The notes: generated by a model from the letters alone, not told the origin. 42,507 nt of DNA from Clostridia bacterium (GCA_017457305.1 JAFTHP010000038.1:1-42507); one strand, 5' to 3'. Counted from the stretch's first letter, positions 1-8,610 are shown. Numbers and translations: made by a program.

Positions 1-503
1 CGGTACTATACTCTATCGGTCACTAAGTCGTATTTAGCCTTACGAGATGGTCCTCGCATATTCCCACCGGATTCCACGTGTCCTGTGGTACTCTGGATAC
101 CCACCACCTAAATGTCGATGCCGCCTACAAGGCTATCACTTTCTTTGGCCGACCTTTCCAGATCTGCTTCGACTACCAACATTTAGTGATTATGTGGGTC
201 CGTAACCCTTTTAATATCACTACTAAAAGTTTGGGCTCTTCCAATTTCGCTCGCCACTACTCTCGGAATCGTTAATTTACTTTCTTTTCCTCCGGTTAAT
301 GAGATGTTTCAGTTCACCGGGTTCCCCTCAACACACTATGTATTCGTGTGAAGATACTGCATCTTCTATGCAGTGAGTTTCCTCATTCGGAAATCTGCGG
401 ATCAACACTTATTTGCAGTTCCCCGCAGCTTATCGCAGCTTGTCACGTCCTTCTTCGGCGCTTAGTGCCAAGGCATCCTCCATACGCTCTTTGTAGCTTG
501 ATC
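1..503 (-). rRNA. rrl: 23S ribosomal RNA, 5' part (partial)
   Basis: The complement reads as the conserved start of bacterial 23S rRNA, including GGATGCCTTGGCACTAAG, GAAGGACGTGACAAGCTGCG and ATTTCCGAATGAGGAAAC. The 3' part lies beyond the left edge of the window. The mature 5' end is placed near 503 by matching the usual GGTTAAG...GGATGCC start of Firmicutes 23S; it could be a few bases off. Upstream (to the right) there is no 16S gene and no spacer tRNA, only a 460-bp promoter region and then feoA on the other strand. This 23S copy is therefore transcribed on its own. Confidence 0.97.
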
Positions 504-535
504 GTATAATTACGATTGCGCTTGCTTTCGCAAGC
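501..535 (-). other. Two stem-loops directly before the 23S 5' end
   Basis: On the transcribed strand a stem GCTTGC-GAAA-GCAAGC (520-535) is followed by a perfect stem made of ATCGTA and TACGAT around a four-base loop (501-516). They abut the inferred mature 5' end and probably take part in processing of the precursor. That role is an inference from position. Confidence 0.5.
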
Positions 536-718
536 AATTTTAGATCCTTGAATAAATTTTCTCTTATTAACTCTGCGTCATTGCAGCAAAAATCGTTTAT
601 ATGAATTTTGCATATTAACACTCGATTAATATTTTACTCTAAACTTTATATTGTTTTATGCAGTTGTCAATGTTCCTTTCTGCCACATCAGTGGCGCTAT
701 CTTGTCGACAGCCTACTT

Positions 719-803
719 ATAATATCACAGCCACAATATTGTGTCAACTATTTTTTCAAAGTTTTTTAAACTTTTTTTAAAAAATTTTTTAAAACCTTTT
801 TGA
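719..803 (-). promoter_or_regulatory. 23S rRNA promoter with A-tract UP element
   Basis: Read on the minus strand: -35 TTGACA (742-747), a 17-bp spacer and -10 TATTAT (719-724). Directly upstream (751-801) are five A/T tracts repeating every 10-13 bp, as expected of an UP element or curved DNA at an rRNA promoter. The 200-base leader downstream contains CATTGACAACTGCATA, which resembles the antitermination-like segment of Firmicutes 16S-23S spacers, and a small GCCAC/GTGGC hairpin (682-695). The rest of 504-960 holds the feoA upstream region, where I see no clear promoter. Confidence 0.8.
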
Positions 804-960
804 GCAAATATTGACACCAAATTGCGGTTTGATATGCTTTTGTTCAACACCATTACAATATGCATTGTTATTGGATATGTGTCACATTTTGTTAAACATT
901 TTACTGAAAAACAGCTGTGATTTTGCAAAAGCCTACATATCATACAACGAGGAATAAAAA

Positions 961-1233
961 ATGTCAAATGTTTTTTTCAAAAAAAATGACAAAATTTTTC
1001 AAGAAATTTCATTGAGCGATGCAACACCTCAAAAACAATATGTAATAACGCGTTGCCTTCTTTCTAACCCCACAAAGCTTCGTTTGTACGAAATGGGACT
1101 AACGCCAAACGCGACCGTGATTGTTACAAAACAAGCACCGCTTGGGGATCCCATTGAAATACAAATAATTGGATACACCCTTTGTATCCGCAAGCAACAA
1201 GCAAAATACTTTGTAGTAAAGGAGATTACATGA
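961..1233 (+). CDS. feoA: FeoA, ferrous iron transport accessory protein
   Basis: 90 residues, the usual size of FeoA. FeoA proteins are small cytoplasmic SH3-like domains that assist the FeoB iron(II) transporter. Residues about 17-88 follow the family pattern: LSDATPQKQY, then LxxxGLTPNATVIV and a C-terminal segment around IGYTLCIRKQQA. The start is supported by GAGGA about ten bases upstream. The stop codon overlaps the feoB start as ATGA, so the two are translationally coupled. I see no convincing Fur box upstream. Confidence 0.92.
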   Translation: MSNVFFKKNDKIFQEISLSDATPQKQYVITRCLLSNPTKLRLYEMGLTPNATVIVTKQAPLGDPIEIQIIGYTLCIRKQQAKYFVVKEIT

Positions 1234-3173
1234 CCAACCCCACCACACCGCAAATCACCATTGCGCTAGTAGGAAATCAAAACTGCGGTAAAACAACCTT
1301 GTACAATTTACTAACCAACTCCCACCAAAAGGTTGGCAACTGGCCGGGCGTTACTATGAAACAAAAGGCTGGCACATACAAAAAGAACAAAAGCGTGCAT
1401 ATAGTAGATACCCCTGGCACATACAGTTTGAACCCTTTTACCCCAGACGAGGCCGTTACCGCCAATTTTATTACAAGCGGTCAAGCGGATATCCTTATTA
1501 ATATAGTAGACAGCACCAACCTTCAACGAAATTTGTACCTAACAACCCAACTACTGGAACTGGGCAAAAAGATGGTTGTTGCCTTGAACATGACGGACGA
1601 AGCGGAAAAACATGGAATACAAATTGACACAACCAAACTACAACAAATATTTGGTTGCAAGTTTGTTTGCATATCGGCAAGCAAAAACAAGGGTGTTGAC
1701 CAGCTAATGGATTACTGCCTAAACAAAACAATTACTCCCGCAAAACCGCTACCGCTACCCAACAATCTTCCGTCAGAGGAAAAAGCAGTACTAACGCACG
1801 ACAAACTGAAACAAATACTATCCCAATGCGTAAAAATTCAATCACGGCAAAAGCCAACACTAACGCAAAAAATAGACAACGTTGTACTAAACAAGTTTTT
1901 GGCTTTTCCAATATTTGCCTTAGTGATGAGTTTGGTTTTTTATCTGTCCATTGACGGCATTGGCGGATGGGCAACAAATCTAATTACAGAAAAACTCACT
2001 CCGTTGCTACAAGAATTTGCCACACAACTGCTTGACAAGTCAAATATTCCATGGCTAACAAGCCTTGTTGCCGATGCAATAATTGGCGGAGTTATGGGGG
2101 TTGTGGCATTTGTTCCGCAAATTTGCCTACTATTTGGCTTGATTGCCTTGTTGGAAGGTAGCGGATATATGAGCCGAATCGCCTTTGTTATGGATAAACT
2201 ACTACACGCCATTGGTTTGGGTGGAAAGGGCTTTGCGTGCTTTGTGCTGGGTTGCGGTTGCTCGGTACCAGCAATTACCGCAGGACGTACCATAAAGGCA
2301 GCAAACGAAAGGCACGCAACCATCACACTGGCACCACTTACCCCTTGTAGCGCAAAGATGGCGGTAATATCCTTTTTTACCACAAGAATACTGGGCGGCA
2401 ACAGTTGGTTTGCCATTAGCTTTTACTTTGTGAGCCTTTTTGCAATAGTTGTTGGTGCGCTTATCATCAAGCTTATTGGCAACAAAAGACAAAATGAAGA
2501 TATCTTTTTGCAAGAATTGCCACCCTACCGACTACCCACACTACAAAGTGTAGTTAAGCAGATGTGGCACAAAGGCAAAAGCTTTGTCACAAAGGCTGGC
2601 ACCACCATTTTTGTAGCGTCCGTTGTTATATGGTTTTTGCAAAGCTTCAACTTCCGTTTGCAAATGGTATCGGCGGAAAACAGCATACTTGCCTTTGTGG
2701 GAAAGATTGTTGCGCCCTTGTTCTATCCGCTAGGTTTCAACGATATGGGGTGCGGTTGGCAATTTTCCGTGGCAACACTAAGCGGAATAGTGGCAAAGGA
2801 AACGGTTGTATCCACCTTGGAGATACTACTGCCCAGCGGAATAGAAAGCAGCATATCCACCTTTGGCGGATACGTATTTGTAATATACAACCTACTAACA
2901 GTTCCCTGCGTGGCGGCGATATCGGCTAGCTTTGCCGAACAAGGCCACAAGCAAGCAATGCGCTCGATGTTGCTTCAACTTTCCCTTTCTTACCTACTGT
3001 GCCTACTGATATACCAATCACACCTACTACTGCAACAAAACAAAGTTGCCTTTGCCGTGATAGCTATTGTTGCCGCAGTTGTACTAACGGTATGCTTATT
3101 TGCCAAAAGTCCAACAAAAAGCCGTTGCCAAAAATGCCCCGCTTGCACAAAAGAAGGGTGCGTGTCACAATAA
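1230..3173 (+). CDS. feoB: FeoB, ferrous iron transporter
   Basis: 647 residues. The N-terminal GTPase has G1 GNQNCGKT (15-22), switch I around GVT (40-42), G3 DTPG (60-63), G4 NMTD and G5 SAS. A helical spacer follows, then the membrane part with two Gate-type motifs (GCGCSVPAI and APLTPCSAKMAV). FeoB imports Fe2+ across the cytoplasmic membrane. I chose the ATG at 1230, not an in-frame ATG at 1182 inside feoA, because AAAGGAG lies just before it and it overlaps the feoA stop. The last 17 residues carry four cysteines (CQKCPACTKEGC), a soluble tail that may bind metal or take the place of a FeoC-like partner. That role is inferred. Confidence 0.96.
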   Translation: MTNPTTPQITIALVGNQNCGKTTLYNLLTNSHQKVGNWPGVTMKQKAGTYKKNKSVHIVDTPGTYSLNPFTPDEAVTANFITSGQADILINIVDSTNLQRNLYLTTQLLELGKKMVVALNMTDEAEKHGIQIDTTKLQQIFGCKFVCISASKNKGVDQLMDYCLNKTITPAKPLPLPNNLPSEEKAVLTHDKLKQILSQCVKIQSRQKPTLTQKIDNVVLNKFLAFPIFALVMSLVFYLSIDGIGGWATNLITEKLTPLLQEFATQLLDKSNIPWLTSLVADAIIGGVMGVVAFVPQICLLFGLIALLEGSGYMSRIAFVMDKLLHAIGLGGKGFACFVLGCGCSVPAITAGRTIKAANERHATITLAPLTPCSAKMAVISFFTTRILGGNSWFAISFYFVSLFAIVVGALIIKLIGNKRQNEDIFLQELPPYRLPTLQSVVKQMWHKGKSFVTKAGTTIFVASVVIWFLQSFNFRLQMVSAENSILAFVGKIVAPLFYPLGFNDMGCGWQFSVATLSGIVAKETVVSTLEILLPSGIESSISTFGGYVFVIYNLLTVPCVAAISASFAEQGHKQAMRSMLLQLSLSYLLCLLIYQSHLLLQQNKVAFAVIAIVAAVVLTVCLFAKSPTKSRCQKCPACTKEGCVSQ

Positions 3174-3340
3174 TAATGATTACTTTATTGCATATATATT
3201 TATATATCAATAATATGCGCACACGCGCACGCTTATCTATATTATAGCTGACAACAACAACGACGTTGTATCAATTAACCCCATTAAAGACGCTAACTTA
3301 CAACATTAAACATCATTGCAACAAAAAATTGCCACAAAAA

Positions 3341-3380
3341 AGCAAAAAAAAGACCACCTTGCACCAAGCAAAGTGGTCTT
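3341..3380 (-). terminator. Terminator, probably bidirectional
   Basis: AAGACCAC (3350-3357) pairs with GTGGTCTT (3373-3380), with an inner TTGC/GCAA stem and a short loop. On the minus strand it runs into a long T tract, so it ends the 3401-4204 gene. It may also stop read-through from feoB. Confidence 0.85.
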
Positions 3381-3400
3381 GTTAATTTTAGATGAAAATG

Positions 3401-4204
3401 TTATTTCATAAAGTCTTGTGCGATGATGTTGCGGTCTACCAAAGACATACCTTGTGCACGAGCATAATCCAATGCGCTACGATCGAAGAAGGTGTTTGTA
3501 AGTGCCAAACATCCAGTTACTGGATAGTAAGCTTTGCCGGCAACAATGCTCTTGAGGTCATCGGCTGTCATAACGCGGTTTGTTAGCAAGCAACCAACTG
3601 CAAGGGTAACACCAGATTTTTCTACCAACAAGTCTACGTCGTGGTTATCCATAACGGGAGTGAGCTTTACAGAATATCCCTTGGAGCTGAACAAGCGTGC
3701 AATGTACACAACAAATTGAGTCTTGTCCATCCTGCTGATTTGTTCAAACTTGTCTTCGACAGATTGTGCCGCACCCATATGAACAAATTGGTAAGCTTCC
3801 TGACTAGGAATATACGTAACTTCGTCACTATTGTAGATAACGGGTGGTTGTTGAACTTGTGGAGTTGTAGGCTCGTTGTTTTGAATATACACTTGATGTG
3901 CATACTGTGGTTGTGGTTGCAACGTTGGCTCCTTGATAATGCGAATTCCTTCTTCGTAGAAACGAGGTTGTTTTTCGAAATTTTGGAAAGACACAATGCT
4001 AACAATGATAAAAATGATACCAAGTAGCAAAAGTACGCCACCACCAATAAGTGTTATTTGCTTGATAAGCATAAGAACGCTAACTTCAACAGAACCGAGC
4101 AATCTTTCTGCCACCAAAGAAAACAGCATCAACAAAATACCCAAAAGGGCAGTGATAATTGACAATGTAGCTCTTGCGGCAAGTTTTCTTCTTTGATTTA
4201 CCAT
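3401..4204 (-). CDS. Membrane protein with degenerate Mrr-like nuclease domain
   Basis: 267 residues from the preferred start. Two hydrophobic helices (about residues 10-32 and 45-70) are followed by a Gln/Pro-rich linker and a C-terminal domain of about 110 residues. That domain has the layout of the Mrr-cat fold (GYSVKLTP, DVDLLV, then GKAYYPVTGCLALT and LVDRN). The Asp of DVDLLV is present, but the strand that normally carries the catalytic Q-x-K (VQCK) reads VGCL, so nuclease activity looks lost. It may be a DNA-binding or structural membrane protein. ATG at 4204 is preferred because GGAAG precedes it; starts at 4240 or 4243 would leave almost no leader after the promoter at 4260-4288. 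No restriction genes are nearby. Confidence 0.7.
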   Translation of the reverse strand: MVNQRRKLAARATLSIITALLGILLMLFSLVAERLLGSVEVSVLMLIKQITLIGGGVLLLLGIIFIIVSIVSFQNFEKQPRFYEEGIRIIKEPTLQPQPQYAHQVYIQNNEPTTPQVQQPPVIYNSDEVTYIPSQEAYQFVHMGAAQSVEDKFEQISRMDKTQFVVYIARLFSSKGYSVKLTPVMDNHDVDLLVEKSGVTLAVGCLLTNRVMTADDLKSIVAGKAYYPVTGCLALTNTFFDRSALDYARAQGMSLVDRNIIAQDFMK

Positions 4205-4259
4205 ACGTCCACTTCCAACCTTGTAAAAATTTTGGAGCATCACTATTATGCTACACTAT

Positions 4260-4288
4260 ATTATAGCATAAAATGCTCAATATGTAAA
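4260..4288 (-). promoter_or_regulatory. Promoter of the Mrr-like gene
   Basis: -35 TTTACA (4283-4288), 17-bp spacer, -10 TATAAT (4260-4265). Transcription would start near 4253, about 50 bases before the ATG at 4204. Confidence 0.75.
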
Positions 4289-4321
4289 TAGGCAAAAAGC
4301 CTGTAAACGCAATAATTTTGC

Positions 4322-5098
4322 TTACTTGTAGCGTTTGTTGAACTTTTGTTGTTTAACCCAAGTGTTCATAACAAACTTGATTGGCATAAACTTTACCAAA
4401 CGTGTTTGACTGCGTGCAATAAAGCCACACATGGAAAAGTCCTTGCCGCGCTTCATATCGCGATAAGCCTTGGCTACTACTTGGTCTGGTTGATACAAAG
4501 CAACCATCTTGGTTACAACCTTTTGTTCGGTGCACTCGGCTCTATCAAAAAATCCGCTTTGTGTCCAGTAGGGGCAAACGGCTGTTACCAAAATTTTGCG
4601 TGGCTTGAGTTCGATGTTCAATGCGCGCGCATAGCTGTGTACAAATGCCTTTGTAGCGGCGTACACGTTTTGGTAGGGTGTGGGTTGAAATGCTGCAACA
4701 GAGCTAAATTGAGCAATCTTGGCGCCTTCTGTCATATAGGGCAAAGCGCGTTCGGTAAGCTCCACCAAGCACTCGCAGTTTAGGCGAATCATATTGGTGC
4801 TTTGTTCTACAGGAATCTCGTCGTAACGACCAAACTTGCCAAAACCAGCCGCATTGATTAGCCAACGGACTTCTGGTTGTTCTTGTTGTAGTGCTTGCAC
4901 CACTTGTTGTACACCATCAGTTGTCAAGTCTACTGCAAACTTGCGCAAAGGAAGGGCAAGTTCTTCTTCCAAACTGTCCAAAAGATCTTGTTCCAAACCT
5001 ACGCCCCAAATGCAATCTAGTTGTTCATTTTGCGCCAAAATCTTGGCAAACTCTCTACCCATACCATTGGATGCGCCTGTTACAATTGCAATTTTCAT
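4322..5098 (-). CDS. Short-chain dehydrogenase/reductase
   Basis: 258 residues, a classical SDR size. The NAD(P) site TGASNGMG lies near the N-terminus, then NAAG, the catalytic Ser in FSSVAAF, and Y-x-x-x-K in YAATK. The C-terminus is extended and basic (KQQKFNKRYK). SDRs of this type oxidise or reduce alcohols and ketones; the substrate cannot be told from sequence. The ATG at 5098 is chosen over one at 5128 because GGTGGTG precedes it. It stands alone between its own promoter and that of the next gene. There is no clear link to the pectin genes. Confidence 0.85.
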   Translation of the reverse strand: MKIAIVTGASNGMGREFAKILAQNEQLDCIWGVGLEQDLLDSLEEELALPLRKFAVDLTTDGVQQVVQALQQEQPEVRWLINAAGFGKFGRYDEIPVEQSTNMIRLNCECLVELTERALPYMTEGAKIAQFSSVAAFQPTPYQNVYAATKAFVHSYARALNIELKPRKILVTAVCPYWTQSGFFDRAECTEQKVVTKMVALYQPDQVVAKAYRDMKRGKDFSMCGFIARSQTRLVKFMPIKFVMNTWVKQQKFNKRYK

Positions 5099-5150
5099 AA
5101 ATACACCACCATTTGCGTGATTTTGCACCGCTGTGCAACTTTATAAGTAT

Positions 5151-5178
5151 ATTATACATTATTTTTTACAATAAAGAA
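5151..5178 (-). promoter_or_regulatory. Promoter of the SDR gene
   Basis: A consensus -10 TATAAT (5151-5156) has a weak -35 TTCTTT (5173-5178) 16 bp away. The leader holds a palindrome, TTGCACCGCTGTGCAA (5123-5138), which could be an operator or hairpin. Confidence 0.5.
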
Positions 5179-5339
5179 ACTGATTGCAGAATATTTTTGA
5201 ACAAATAGCCCTGCTAACTTTGCCAAAAGCCACAAAAATGTGGCAAAAAGCACTTTATCCAAATACCGCAACACAAATTGCTTCCATTTGGGTAGTATTT
5301 GACCTTTGACAACCTCTTGTCGACACGCAAGCTGTGTGC

Positions 5340-5377
5340 ATATAAAAATGGGCTGATGCTTGTTGCATCAACCCATT
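5340..5377 (-). terminator. Terminator of the large lipoprotein gene
   Basis: AATGGG plus TGATGC (5347-5359) pairs with GCATCA plus CCCATT (5365-5377) around a five-base loop. On the minus strand it is followed by TTTTTATAT. It lies 14 bp after the stop codon. Confidence 0.85.
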
Positions 5378-5390
5378 GGTTGGTTTTGAT

Positions 5391-7589
5391 TTACTTTGCG
5401 GTGTATTGTATGTAAACGTAGCCTTCTACTGTGTGAGAGCCGTTTTCTATCTTGTAACCAACGCGGTAGGTGCCGCTAGCAATTTCCGTTTCGTTACCAG
5501 TTAGCGGTGTGTAAGTACCGGCCGACTCAACTTCGATTACCTCGGTAGGTGTGCCAAATTGAAATATCAATTGAAAAACAGCCTCTGCAAATTGCTGGTA
5601 GCCCATCTTGTCGGTTGTCAATTCAATGGTAAAGTCGGTTATTTGTTGGTATGTAATAACCATTGCACCGCTTTCGTCCTTGGTTGCATAAAGTTCAACG
5701 TTTTGCAAGTTTAGTGGAAGACCACTAACGTTAACGTCCGTTAGGGCTGTGTACTTGGACGATCTTATTCCGTCAGAAGTAGCAATGTAAGCTACCAACG
5801 TGTAGCTGCCTTCGGCTAGCTGCGGAAGGGTAAATTGAACGTTGGATGCTGTTACAGTAAAGGGTTTTTCGTTGTTGTACGCCGTTGTAGCCGTTTCTAC
5901 ATCGACGTGAACAAGTCCGCCATTGGAGCTTTCCAAGGCAAACATTACCTTGTAGGGCTCATCCTTGACATAAAGGGTTGTATCTTCGATGGTTAGCGAT
6001 GCGCTTTGTACCGAAACGGTCAAGCCATCCACCGCAGCACCACTAAAACTGCTTGCCGTGATGGGAGCAAAGTTGATGCTTAGTTCCATAGCAGTTGTAT
6101 CGTTGATGTCAACTACTGGCGCATCCTTAACGTTTGTGTAGTGGGCAAGCATTTCGGCAAAGCGTTCTAGCTCCACCGCTTGACCTTGAAAAACCTTTTC
6201 TTGGTTGACAATTGTTACACCATTCCATTGATAGTAGTTGGCTATGCTAATTGCATCGGCATAGGCCGCATTGACACCTGCAAGCACCAAGTCGATATCT
6301 CGACGGCAGGTTAGCCCCATTTCCTGCAAAAATTGCTTGAAAACTTCAAATTGTTCCTCTTGGCCGTTACCTTGAACAACAATGAGCATATCCCCTGCGT
6401 ACACGTCCCCCGCGAAAGAGCCAACTGTGACGCCTTGATATCGCACATTGCCGTCAACAAATGTGTCGCCGTAGTTGATTGTTTTGCCGTTTTCCAAGTT
6501 GACAACGCCCGTTTCCCAACTAGCAAGATTTGCGTAGCCTGCTTCCTGGTTGTAGATAACGTCAGCAACGGGTGCTTGAACGTTTTTTATGCCGTCAAAG
6601 CCACTTAGTTTAAGGGTGATTCGGGCTTCCGTGTCGGGAGAAATGTGGAAAATGTCCGTTGCTGTGTCTGCGCTCATTACCTTTAGCATTTGGATTTGGT
6701 CAGCTTCGGCATCCACCATGGCTTCGTAGCAAAGGTCGTCCTTCATTACAAAATAGGATATGTTAGCATGCCTTCCTTCCCTTATACCCAGTATACAGCT
6801 TTCCCAGTAGCCTTTTGAGTGGTCGGCAACAAAGCAGTCCATGGTGTTATCCCTGTGCATCATAGACAGTTCGTACCTTTCCCCAGGGATATAGGTCATG
6901 CGCTCTTCGTACATCTCAGTAACAGACTTGCGGTACAGTTGGTAAACGTCCTTGCCATCTTCGTTTCTAAAACGAGTGCAAATGTTCAACAAATCCAAGC
7001 CTTCGCCCGTGTAATGCTCAATGAGCAGTTCGGAGTTTTCTTCAACGTGCAAGTAGTATTTGATAACATCGTTGTTGTTAACCCATTTGTCTACAACACG
7101 GACGTGCTTTTTTACGTGATCAATCAAATCTGCGGCAATTTGCGCACTAGTAATGATATTTTGCGTTAGGTTTTCGAAATATTCGTAGGTGTTGTTGTAT
7201 TCGTCAAATTCGCTCCAGTAAAAGTACTCGTCATCCTTTTCTAGCTTTCCCCTAGTTTCGGGACCACTAATTGTTGTTTTGGACGACTTAGCGGTAGAAA
7301 ACGTGGACACGCCACCTTTTCCTCTCAATGCAGCCATACTTTCCCTAGTTTTTTGTGCAAGATTATTCATAACCTCTACGCCATCGACAAAAATGCTACC
7401 GTCAGCTTGAAGTAACGTTCCATCTAGACGTTCGTTGGCAAGAAGAAGCTTTGCGGCATCAGTTCCACTCATTCCTCTAGGAAGAGTGCCGCCTCCGTTA
7501 CCCTTGTCATCGTTGTTGCTATTATCGCAACCAACAAATATCGACACAAGCAATGTTAATAACAGAAGCAAAGATATGATTTTTTTCAT
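5391..7589 (-). CDS. Large lipoprotein of unknown function
   Basis: 732 residues. The N-terminus is a lipoprotein signal: MKK, a Leu-rich core and the lipobox FVGC (Cys about 21), then an Asn/Asp/Gly-rich spacer, so the protein is anchored outside the membrane. Beyond that I do not recognise a family. The first 250 residues after the spacer are charged and Tyr-rich. The C-terminal half (about 480-730) looks beta-rich with Ig-like character: repeated short strands, stretches such as LPQLAEGSYTLVAY, and an end in GYVYIQYTAK. It is a single-gene unit with a perfect AAGGAGGA ribosome site, its own promoter and its own terminator. It may be a surface adhesin or sensor. No link to the ABC operon 10 kb away can be shown. 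Confidence 0.75.
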   Translation of the reverse strand: MKKIISLLLLLTLLVSIFVGCDNSNNDDKGNGGGTLPRGMSGTDAAKLLLANERLDGTLLQADGSIFVDGVEVMNNLAQKTRESMAALRGKGGVSTFSTAKSSKTTISGPETRGKLEKDDEYFYWSEFDEYNNTYEYFENLTQNIITSAQIAADLIDHVKKHVRVVDKWVNNNDVIKYYLHVEENSELLIEHYTGEGLDLLNICTRFRNEDGKDVYQLYRKSVTEMYEERMTYIPGERYELSMMHRDNTMDCFVADHSKGYWESCILGIREGRHANISYFVMKDDLCYEAMVDAEADQIQMLKVMSADTATDIFHISPDTEARITLKLSGFDGIKNVQAPVADVIYNQEAGYANLASWETGVVNLENGKTINYGDTFVDGNVRYQGVTVGSFAGDVYAGDMLIVVQGNGQEEQFEVFKQFLQEMGLTCRRDIDLVLAGVNAAYADAISIANYYQWNGVTIVNQEKVFQGQAVELERFAEMLAHYTNVKDAPVVDINDTTAMELSINFAPITASSFSGAAVDGLTVSVQSASLTIEDTTLYVKDEPYKVMFALESSNGGLVHVDVETATTAYNNEKPFTVTASNVQFTLPQLAEGSYTLVAYIATSDGIRSSKYTALTDVNVSGLPLNLQNVELYATKDESGAMVITYQQITDFTIELTTDKMGYQQFAEAVFQLIFQFGTPTEVIEVESAGTYTPLTGNETEIASGTYRVGYKIENGSHTVEGYVYIQYTAK

Positions 7590-7636
7590 AAGATTCCTCC
7601 TTGTATAGCAAATGCTATTTGTGATAATTTTTCCTA

Positions 7637-7665
7637 ATTATACCAAAGGCATAGATACTTGTAAA
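7637..7665 (-). promoter_or_regulatory. Promoter of the large lipoprotein gene
   Basis: -35 TTTACA (7660-7665), 17-bp spacer, -10 TATAAT (7637-7642), about 50 bp before the ATG. The 438-bp gap 7590-8028 holds only this promoter and the one for the next gene on the other strand; the middle (7670-7890) is AT-rich with nothing I recognise. Confidence 0.75.
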
Positions 7666-7899
7666 TACTTTTGTAAAAAATAATTAGCAAACAGCAAAAA
7701 CTATTTGTTTATTTTTGTTTGAGTGAAAACCGCTAGAAAAGGGAGTTTTTGCGGTATTATTGCATCTAAAATCACCAAAAATATAAAGTTGTGGCAAGAT
7801 TTTGCGATTGAAATATAACGCAACGTTTTATCAGCTATTAGAAAATATGCTCAAAACGTCAGCAGAAAACATCATGTATACGCCATAATAATGTACCAC

Positions 7900-7928
7900 T
7901 AGACTTTGTGTGCAATTTGTGTTATACT
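7900..7928 (+). promoter_or_regulatory. Promoter of the DUF6933-like gene
   Basis: -35 TAGACT (7900-7905), 17-bp spacer, -10 TATACT (7923-7928). The leader is about 95 bases long. Confidence 0.55.
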
Positions 7929-8028
7929 TTATTTACAAAAAAAATGCAGTTGACTAAATGACTGCAAAAATTGAACCTGCAAAAATATTTGAATTCCATA
8001 CTAAATTGAGTTACAAGGAGATACACCT

Positions 8029-8550
8029 ATGATTATCTATGCAACACAAAAAGCTGTTAAACGACTAAACTTGCCTGTTTTAAGCACGTTAAACGACCCA
8101 TTTGCAAAGGGGCTTGCTCAAAACATGGTGCAAACGGAAACACTCAATCCACTACTTGTGTGGGGAGCAAAGTTGATGTATATCAGCGGAAAAAAGAGCC
8201 TTGTGTTTGTTCACAAAGCCACCAAATTAACGGTAGTGTTGCCCTTTGTAAAGGCTAATGACGACTACGAAATTGCAAACGACTTTGCCTTTGCATTGGA
8301 AGATTTGTTCCGCTACCAACCAGACGTTCAAGTGCTAATTGGCAAAATGTTTGAACAATACAATATGGTTGTTTGGACAGAACTTGAGGACGCCCAACTA
8401 CAACAAAGCTTAGACTATGCCCAAGAATATATTACAAAACGCAAGCCTGACCTTGTGTGGGAACCATTGAACAACGTGGAAAGTGACGACCAACCAACAT
8501 CCCCAAGGGAACAATTTGCACAACTACTTGTTGCTCAACTTGGCAAATAG
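8029..8550 (+). CDS. DUF6933-like protein
   Basis: 173 residues, no signal peptide and no membrane helix. The opening (MIIYATQKAVKRL) and the segment NPLLVWGAKLMYISGKKSLVF resemble the DUF6933 family as I remember it: small cytoplasmic proteins that begin with a short beta strand and a 'hand-written nucleic-acid-like' core of unknown role. Here the family domain would cover about residues 1-115, followed by an acidic helix and a tail. CAAGGAGAT precedes the ATG. It is a single-gene unit with its own promoter and terminator. The function is unknown and the family call is moderately sure. Confidence 0.6.
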   Translation: MIIYATQKAVKRLNLPVLSTLNDPFAKGLAQNMVQTETLNPLLVWGAKLMYISGKKSLVFVHKATKLTVVLPFVKANDDYEIANDFAFALEDLFRYQPDVQVLIGKMFEQYNMVVWTELEDAQLQQSLDYAQEYITKRKPDLVWEPLNNVESDDQPTSPREQFAQLLVAQLGK

Positions 8551-8610
8551 TAATACCAACAAATAGCACACCACCGCAACACAATTTCATTTACAACAAA
8601 GTAATATATG

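Noticed and set aside
642..670. A second -35 TTGACA (minus strand, 665-670) within the 23S leader
   Set aside because: The nearest TATAAA is only 14 bp away and a 17-bp spacer gives no -10 match. The sequence is better explained as part of the spacer-like leader CATTGACAACTGCATA.
3165..3190. Fur-box-like ATAATAATGATTAC sequence near feoB
   Set aside because: It lies at the feoB stop codon, not upstream of feoA, and the match is partial in AT-rich DNA.
3401..4204. Reading the Mrr-like gene as part of a restriction or defence system
   Set aside because: The catalytic Q-x-K is lost and there are no methylase, specificity or other defence genes around it.
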